Source: Bacillota bacterium
GTDB taxonomy: Bacteria; Bacillota; UBA994
NCBI GenBank assembly: GCA_018333655.1
Contig: JAGXTJ010000048.1
Location: forward strand, 1 to 38,392
Length of the DNA: 38,392 nucleotides
Direction: 5' to 3'
Position 1 is the first letter of the stretch, and each line of letters starts with the position of its first letter. Of this stretch, positions 33,713 to 38,392 are shown piece after piece. A program made the position numbers and the translations under genes. The notes beneath the pieces were generated by a model, which was not told the origin of the DNA, ran no database searches, and saw only the letters and a program-made list of their open reading frames with translations.

Positions 33713-33740
33713 GGGGGTTTCGCTAAACCCCCTTCTTTTA
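33713..33740 (+). terminator. Hairpin between dnaK and dnaJ
   Basis: GGGGGTTT (33713-33720) pairs with AAACCCCC (33725-33732) around CGCT, followed by TTCTTTTA. It looks like a leaky intrinsic terminator that would lower dnaJ relative to dnaK. Confidence 0.75.
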
Positions 33741-33761
33741 GATTTTAGGGGGGGTCGCACG

Positions 33762-34892
33762 ATGGCCAAGCGAGACTACTATGAAGTACTAGGCATTCCT
33801 AGGTCAGCTGAAGAAACAGAAATCAAAAAAGCCTACCGCAAGTTAGCGCGGCAGTACCATCCTGATGTCAACCCCGATGATTCCTCTGCCGCCGAAAAGT
33901 TCAAAGAAGTAACTGAGGCCTACGAAATTTTAAGCGATAACGACAAGCGGGCCACCTACGATCGCCACGGGCATGCGGCCTTTGAGCAGGGCGGCGGGCA
34001 GGGCCCCTTTGGCGGTGGCTTCACGGGGGACTTTAGTGGTTTTGGTGGCATGGACGACATCATGGACATGATGTTTGGCGGGGGCATGCGTCGACAGCGC
34101 ACAGGGCCAGAAAAGGGCCCCGACTTGCAGTATGAGCTCGAGATCGATTTTGTCGATGCCGCTTTAGGCAAAGAAGTAGAACTTGAGATTCCCCGCACCG
34201 AAGCCTGTGATACTTGTAACGGCAGTGGCGCAAAGCCTGGCACTAAGCCCGAAACCTGTGCCACTTGCAAGGGTTCAGGTCAGGTGAGTTTTGCGCAGAA
34301 CACCATATTGGGGCGCATAAATTCGGTGCGCACTTGCGACCGTTGCCACGGTACCGGCAAGATTATTAGCTCACCCTGTGCTGCCTGCGCTGGCAGGGGA
34401 GCCGTGCGCAGGCGTCGCAAAGTGGCCGTTAAGATTCCGCCTGGGGTAGATACGGGCACACGTCTGCGCCTGAGTGGCGAGGGTGAGGCTGGTCAGCGTG
34501 GCGGCCCGCCCGGCGATCTCTTTGTGTTGCTGCGTGTGCGTGCACACCCTGTTTTTAGGCGCCAGGGCGCAGATTTACTCCTCGATGTCCATATCTCCTT
34601 CCCTAAGGCTGCCCTAGGGGGCAAAACTCAAGTTAAGATTATTGGCGATGAACTGGTCGAAGTTGCCATTGCCCCAGGTACGCAGAGCGGTGCGGTTTTG
34701 CGCCAGAAGGGCAAGGGGCTCACTAAGCTTGGTAGCGTCTACAAGGGAGACTTAGTGGTGACCATCGTGGTAGATACACCCAAAAAATTGTCTAGCAAAG
34801 AAAAAGATCTCCTAAAACAGCTGGCAGAAGCGATGGGCGAGGTCGTTGACGATAAGGGAATCTTAGGTCGGGTGCGAGACGCATTACGCTAG
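33762..34892 (+). CDS. dnaJ: Co-chaperone DnaJ (Hsp40)
   Basis: A 376-residue DnaJ. The J domain holds [20 protein letters not shown] and the HPD motif (YHPDVNPDD). A Gly/Phe-rich region follows ([20 protein letters not shown]). The zinc region has four CxxCxGxG repeats: [32 protein letters not shown]. The C-terminal substrate domain ends in [12 protein letters not shown]-like sequence. It stimulates DnaK ATPase. GGGGGGG precedes the ATG. The next gene, prmA, starts 11 bases after the stop. Confidence 0.97.
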   Translation: MAKRDYYEVLGIPRSAEETEIKKAYRKLARQYHPDVNPDDSSAAEKFKEVTEAYEILSDNDKRATYDRHGHAAFEQGGGQGPFGGGFTGDFSGFGGMDDIMDMMFGGGMRRQRTGPEKGPDLQYELEIDFVDAALGKEVELEIPRTEACDTCNGSGAKPGTKPETCATCKGSGQVSFAQNTILGRINSVRTCDRCHGTGKIISSPCAACAGRGAVRRRRKVAVKIPPGVDTGTRLRLSGEGEAGQRGGPPGDLFVLLRVRAHPVFRRQGADLLLDVHISFPKAALGGKTQVKIIGDELVEVAIAPGTQSGAVLRQKGKGLTKLGSVYKGDLVVTIVVDTPKKLSSKEKDLLKQLAEAMGEVVDDKGILGRVRDALR

Positions 34893-34903
34893 GAGGTCAG
34901 CTG

Positions 34904-35839
34904 ATGAAGTGGATGGAGATTACCGTTGTGACGAGCCAAGAGGCCAAAGAAGCGGTGGCAGACGTCTTTTACCGGGCCGGCGCTAATGGCGTCGTGGTCG
35001 AAGATGCCTCGCTACCCATTTTGGCAGATGATGTGGAGGATTACTCTCTCATCTCTGTGCCCGACATCCCCTTAGAAGAGGTACGGGTTACGGCCTACTT
35101 GCCCCTCTTGGAGGTGACGCCAGGCTTCGTTGAGGAAATACGCTTGGCCGTGGCGGCCCTAGCCGACTTTGGTCTTGACCCTAGTCCGGCAGAAGTCCTT
35201 ATTAACGAAGTAGCCGAAGAAGATTGGGCTACAGCCTGGAAGCAGTACTACCAGCCGATCATTGTGGGGGAGAAACTGGTCATCAAACCATCCTGGGATA
35301 CCTTTGTCCCTAGCGGAAACCCCGCTATTGTCGATTTAGATCCTGGTATGGCCTTTGGTACCGGTAATCACGCGACCACCATGATGTGCCTCGAGTTTTT
35401 ACACGAAGAAGACTTAGCCGGTAAGCGGGTGCTAGACATGGGGTGCGGTTCCGGCATTCTGTCGCTGGCAGCGGCAAAACTAGGTGCAAAATCTGTGCTC
35501 GCCTTAGACTACGACCCTCTGGCGGTCAAGGTGGCACTTGAAAACGTCCTACACAACAAGCTGCAATCGAGAATAGAGGTCAAAGAGAGCGACCTTTTCG
35601 CTGCCGCGCGGGGCACCTATGATCTAGTCGTCGCCAATATTATTGCGCGCGTAGTAGTCGACCTCATAGCGTCGCTTGAGAAGTACCTGGCTCCGAATGG
35701 TGTTTTCTTGGCCTCTGGCATTATACGCGACAAATTAGAGGCCGTGTTGTCAGCGCTTGACGCGCATGGCTTCAAGGTGCGTAGCGTGTCCGAGCAGGGC
35801 GAGTGGGTAGCTCTCACTGCCATACGCAAGGCTAACTAG
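34904..35839 (+). CDS. prmA: Ribosomal protein L11 methyltransferase
   Basis: A 311-residue class I methyltransferase. It opens MKWMEITVVTSQEAKEAVAD, has the family motif IVDLDPGMAFGTGNHATT and the SAM motif VLDMGCGSGILSLAAAKLGA, then VANIIARVVVDL. PrmA trimethylates L11. GGAGGTCAGCTG precedes the ATG. It is commonly located after dnaJ in Firmicutes and overlaps nothing; rsmE starts one base after its stop. Confidence 0.96.
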   Translation: MKWMEITVVTSQEAKEAVADVFYRAGANGVVVEDASLPILADDVEDYSLISVPDIPLEEVRVTAYLPLLEVTPGFVEEIRLAVAALADFGLDPSPAEVLINEVAEEDWATAWKQYYQPIIVGEKLVIKPSWDTFVPSGNPAIVDLDPGMAFGTGNHATTMMCLEFLHEEDLAGKRVLDMGCGSGILSLAAAKLGAKSVLALDYDPLAVKVALENVLHNKLQSRIEVKESDLFAAARGTYDLVVANIIARVVVDLIASLEKYLAPNGVFLASGIIRDKLEAVLSALDAHGFKVRSVSEQGEWVALTAIRKAN

Positions 35840-35840
35840 T

Positions 35841-36563
35841 ATGCCGCGCTTTGTTTTTGCAGCTACAGAGGTTGGCAAGGGCAAAATTACGGGCGACGAA
35901 GCTCACCATGTGCTCAGGGTGCACCGCCACAAGGTGGGTGACACCATTGCTGTCGCCGACGGTAGTGCACTCTATGTTGCCAGAATCAGCGCGGTCGAAG
36001 GCGGAGAAGTGTGGCTCGACTTAGGTGAAGCCATGCCAAGCAAAGAGTCACCGCTACGGGTTACGCTCTACCAAGGGCTCCTCAAGGCCGATCTCTTTGA
36101 TTACACCATCGTCAAGGCCGTAGAACTTGGCGTGCATAGCATCGTGCCGCTACTGTGCGAGCGTACAGTAGTACGCTTGACGCAGGCTAAAGCGCATGAG
36201 AAAGTGTCGCGCTGGCAACGCCTAGCCGCCGAGGCCGCCAAGCAATGCGGACGGGCTGTAGTACCCATAGTACACCCGCCTCTGCCTCTGCCAGAGGCCT
36301 GGCACAACGAGACCGCTTCTCTTAAGCTTATCGCTTACGAGGGTGGGGGGCACCCCCTCAAAGAAGCCTTAAGGGGGCCGGGTGCTCACTCCTCCGTGGC
36401 CTGTGTGATCGGGACCGAGGGGGGTTTTTCAACGGAAGAAGTAGCAATGGCGAAGCATTATGGGTTTTTGCCTGTTACATTGGGCCCGCGTATATTACGC
36501 GCGGAGACGGCGCCGCTGGCGTTGTTGTCAGTAATCATGTATGAATTAGGAGATTTAGGCTAA
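35841..36563 (+). CDS. rsmE: 16S rRNA (uracil-1498-N3) methyltransferase
   Basis: A 240-residue SPOUT-fold methyltransferase. ITGDEAHHVLRVHRHKVGDT is the PUA-like N-terminal region. The C-terminal knot is CVIGTEGGFSTEEVAMAKHY, then LGPRILRAETAPLALLSVIM. These are the RsmE signatures. It methylates U1498 of 16S rRNA. It follows prmA after one base and is joined to mtaB without a gap. Confidence 0.95.
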   Translation: MPRFVFAATEVGKGKITGDEAHHVLRVHRHKVGDTIAVADGSALYVARISAVEGGEVWLDLGEAMPSKESPLRVTLYQGLLKADLFDYTIVKAVELGVHSIVPLLCERTVVRLTQAKAHEKVSRWQRLAAEAAKQCGRAVVPIVHPPLPLPEAWHNETASLKLIAYEGGGHPLKEALRGPGAHSSVACVIGTEGGFSTEEVAMAKHYGFLPVTLGPRILRAETAPLALLSVIMYELGDLG

Positions 36564-37859
36564 ATGTTGACAGTAGGGTTTTATACCTTGGGCTGCAAGG
36601 TCAATCAACAGGAGACGAGCGCCCTGGCCGCCAAATTTAAGGCCGCTCTCTTTCGCGAGGTCGACTTTGCCTCACCCGCAGACATCTATGTTATAAATAC
36701 TTGTGTTGTCACGAGCCAGGCCGAGCGCAAATCGCGAGCACTAGCGAAGCGACAAAAAAAGAAACACCCCACGGCCTTTGTTGTGTTGGCGGGGTGTTTT
36801 CCGCAAGTAGCCCGAGATAAGGCCGCGGCTTTAGGCATGGAACTAGTAGTCGGCAGCAATGACAAAGGTCGCATAGTCGAGCTGGTCAAAGAAGCTCTGG
36901 CCGAAAGGCCGCAGCAAGTGCATATCACGCCCTGGAGCGCAAACACTGCCTTTGAAGTTGTCGCTGAAGAATATAGTACCGACCGCGCTCGTGCCACTCT
37001 CAAGGTGCAGGATGGCTGCGAGCAGTACTGCGCCTACTGCATTATTCCTTACGCGCGCGGGCCCGAGCGCTCGCTGCCCTTAAACGCGGTGCAAAAGCAG
37101 GCCGAGGCGCTCCTACAACAGGGTTATAAAGAGATTATCTTGAGCGGCATCCATCTCGGAGCCTACGGGCGTGACCTCACCCCAGAGCTATCTTTAGCCA
37201 CGCTTGCCGAAACCCTCGCTAAATTGCCCGGCCTAGTCCGGCTCCGCCTAGGCTCGGTAGAACCCACCGATGTAACTACAGAGCTCATAACTACCCTTGC
37301 CAGGCACGAAAATATCTGTCGCCATCTGCATATTCCGCTACAGAGCGGCAGCACAACCGTGCTAGGGCGTATGGGTCGCCCTTACACCCCAGCAGGTTTT
37401 AGCGCGATCACTAGCTCTCTGCGGCAACTCCTACCCGACATAGGTATAACGAGCGACGTCATTGTGGGTTTCCCTGGCGAAACAGTCGCAGAGCACGAGG
37501 AGTCTCTCGCCTTCGTCAAAGCTATGGAGTTCGCGCGAGTACATGTCTTTCGCTATTCACGTCGGCCGGGTACTAGGGCCGCCGAAATGAAGGAGCAAAT
37601 CCTAGACAGTGTTAAAGACGCTCGCTATGAGGCCATGCAGGCCCTAACGTGCGCCGGGCAGGAGAGCTTTCACGCATCTCATCTAGGAAAAACGGTCGCC
37701 GTCTTGGTCGAAAACGAGCCGGGCGAACTTCGCCTAGGCCATACATCCTCCTATCTTAAAGTCGCCTTCCCCGGGCCGAGCGAGCTAATGGGGGAAGTGG
37801 TGTCCGTAAAAGTGCTAGGTACTACCCCAGACGGTGTCTACGGCGAGGTTGCCAAGTAA
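36564..37859 (+). CDS. mtaB: tRNA t6A37 methylthiotransferase MtaB
   Basis: A 431-residue methylthiotransferase. The N-terminal UPF0004 domain has GFYTLGCKVNQQETSAL, NTCVVTSQAERKSR and AGCFPQ, giving the three auxiliary-cluster cysteines. The radical-SAM motif is CEQYCAYCIIPYARGPERS. A C-terminal TRAM-like region follows (LGKTVAVLVENEPGELRLGH). The protein is closer to MtaB than to MiaB by its 'GCKVNQxE' opening. It converts t6A37 to ms2t6A in tRNA-Lys. It begins directly after rsmE. Confidence 0.95.
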   Translation: MLTVGFYTLGCKVNQQETSALAAKFKAALFREVDFASPADIYVINTCVVTSQAERKSRALAKRQKKKHPTAFVVLAGCFPQVARDKAAALGMELVVGSNDKGRIVELVKEALAERPQQVHITPWSANTAFEVVAEEYSTDRARATLKVQDGCEQYCAYCIIPYARGPERSLPLNAVQKQAEALLQQGYKEIILSGIHLGAYGRDLTPELSLATLAETLAKLPGLVRLRLGSVEPTDVTTELITTLARHENICRHLHIPLQSGSTTVLGRMGRPYTPAGFSAITSSLRQLLPDIGITSDVIVGFPGETVAEHEESLAFVKAMEFARVHVFRYSRRPGTRAAEMKEQILDSVKDARYEAMQALTCAGQESFHASHLGKTVAVLVENEPGELRLGHTSSYLKVAFPGPSELMGEVVSVKVLGTTPDGVYGEVAK

Positions 37860-37888
37860 GCTCAGTAATTCGAAAGGTGTGAGAAGAT

Positions 37889-38224
37889 ATGCCCTGTCTT
37901 TTTTGCCGCATCATTGCTAAAGAGCTACCTGCCAAAGTTCTCTACGAAGACGATTACGTTCTCGCCATTGCCGATATAAACCCTGTTGCCCCAGTGCACA
38001 TTTTAATCATGCCCAAAAAACATATTGCCCGCATTGACTCGCCCGAAGCCATCGACTGCACTTCTGCACTTTTCTCTGCCGTTAAACAGCTCGTCGCACT
38101 CCACAATCTCAGCGACCCCGGTTTTCGCGTCGTAACTAACGCCGGCCACGCCGGTGGGCAGAGTGTAGACCACCTGCACCTACACCTCCTAGGCGGCCGC
38201 CAACTCACCTGGCCCCCCGGCTAA
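37889..38224 (+). CDS. HIT-family nucleotide-binding protein
   Basis: A 111-residue protein. CLFCRIIAKELPAKVLYEDD opens as in Hint-type HIT proteins, followed by IADINPVAPVHILIMPKKHI and the histidine triad VDHLHLHLLGG near the C-terminus. These hydrolyse AMP-linked substrates (adenosine 5'-phosphoramidates). CGAAAGGTGTG lies 10 bases before the ATG. It follows mtaB after 29 bases, the usual order in Clostridia. Confidence 0.94.
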   Translation: MPCLFCRIIAKELPAKVLYEDDYVLAIADINPVAPVHILIMPKKHIARIDSPEAIDCTSALFSAVKQLVALHNLSDPGFRVVTNAGHAGGQSVDHLHLHLLGGRQLTWPPG

Positions 38225-38392
38225 AAACGCCGCGATAGCGGGGACGGTTGCGACAGAGGGGACGGCAGACTGTGTGAAAAGGACCTAAGTTAGAAGCAAG
38301 AGGCAAGACGCAAGAGAGAAGGTTCTTTTATTAACCACAGAGGACACAGAGTATGAAAGAGAGGAACAAGGAGTTTAGTTGCGCAGTCGTAG
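38225..38392. repeat. Intergenic repeat-like tail
   Basis: After the HIT gene no ORF is seen. The stretch holds GGGGACGG twice (in GCGGGGACGGTT and AGGGGACGGC), GAAGCAAGAGGCAAGACGCA with internal repeats, and AACCACAGAGGACACAGAG. Motifs of these types recur as dispersed intergenic repeats in many bacterial genomes, but I cannot count copies here. Confidence 0.5.

Overview
The window looks like a chromosomal segment of a spore-forming, anaerobic, Clostridia-like Firmicute. The reasons are the order rpsT / holin-like / gpr / spoIIP / lepA / hemW / hrcA-grpE-dnaK-dnaJ / prmA / rsmE / mtaB / HIT, the sporulation and germination genes (gpr, spoIIP, sleB, ypeB), a CIRCE operator, strong AGGAGG-type ribosome sites, frequent GTG/TTG starts, and a selenocysteine formate dehydrogenase. 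Genus cannot be fixed from the sequence alone.

Region 1 (1 to about 9,890) is accessory and partly decaying. On the minus strand it opens with a probable RiPP locus: a 39-codon peptide gene with a strong ribosome site, a YcaO-family enzyme and an ABC exporter cut by the left window edge. Two related HTH-plus-TPR regulators follow on the plus strand, the second with a frameshift in its HTH. Short ORFs with signal-like N-termini lie beside both, so a peptide-pheromone (RRNPP-like) arrangement is plausible. Between them lie decayed pieces: an IS66 transposase scar, a REP/IS200-type transposase fragment, a serine-recombinase tail, the 3' half of a tRNA-Ala, an ABC ATPase fragment and a secreted protein with two frameshifts. 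A CopG/MazF toxin-antitoxin pair closes the region. A 42-bp direct repeat (5081-5122 and 9739-9780) brackets its second half.

Region 2 (9,896-17,184) is a formate dehydrogenase locus: mobA and fdhD (cofactor maturation), a CODH-subunit-like protein, then NuoE-like, NuoF-like and FDH catalytic subunits. The catalytic gene contains an in-frame UGA at 15346-15348, followed by a SECIS-like hairpin with a GGTCT loop, so it reads as one 938-residue selenoprotein. The three subunits form a soluble NAD(P)-linked and possibly ferredoxin-linked enzyme suited to CO2 reduction or formate oxidation in a Wood-Ljungdahl type metabolism. By eye its codon use is more A/T-rich than that of region 3.

Region 3 (17,194-38,392) is mostly core genome: a coiled-coil heptad-repeat protein, a 19-bp tandem repeat array, comEA, sleB-ypeB, comEC, holA, rpsT, gpr, spoIIP, lepA, hemW, the hrcA heat-shock operon with translation and rRNA/tRNA-modification genes, and a HIT protein. 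Its last ~170 bases are intergenic repeat-like DNA.
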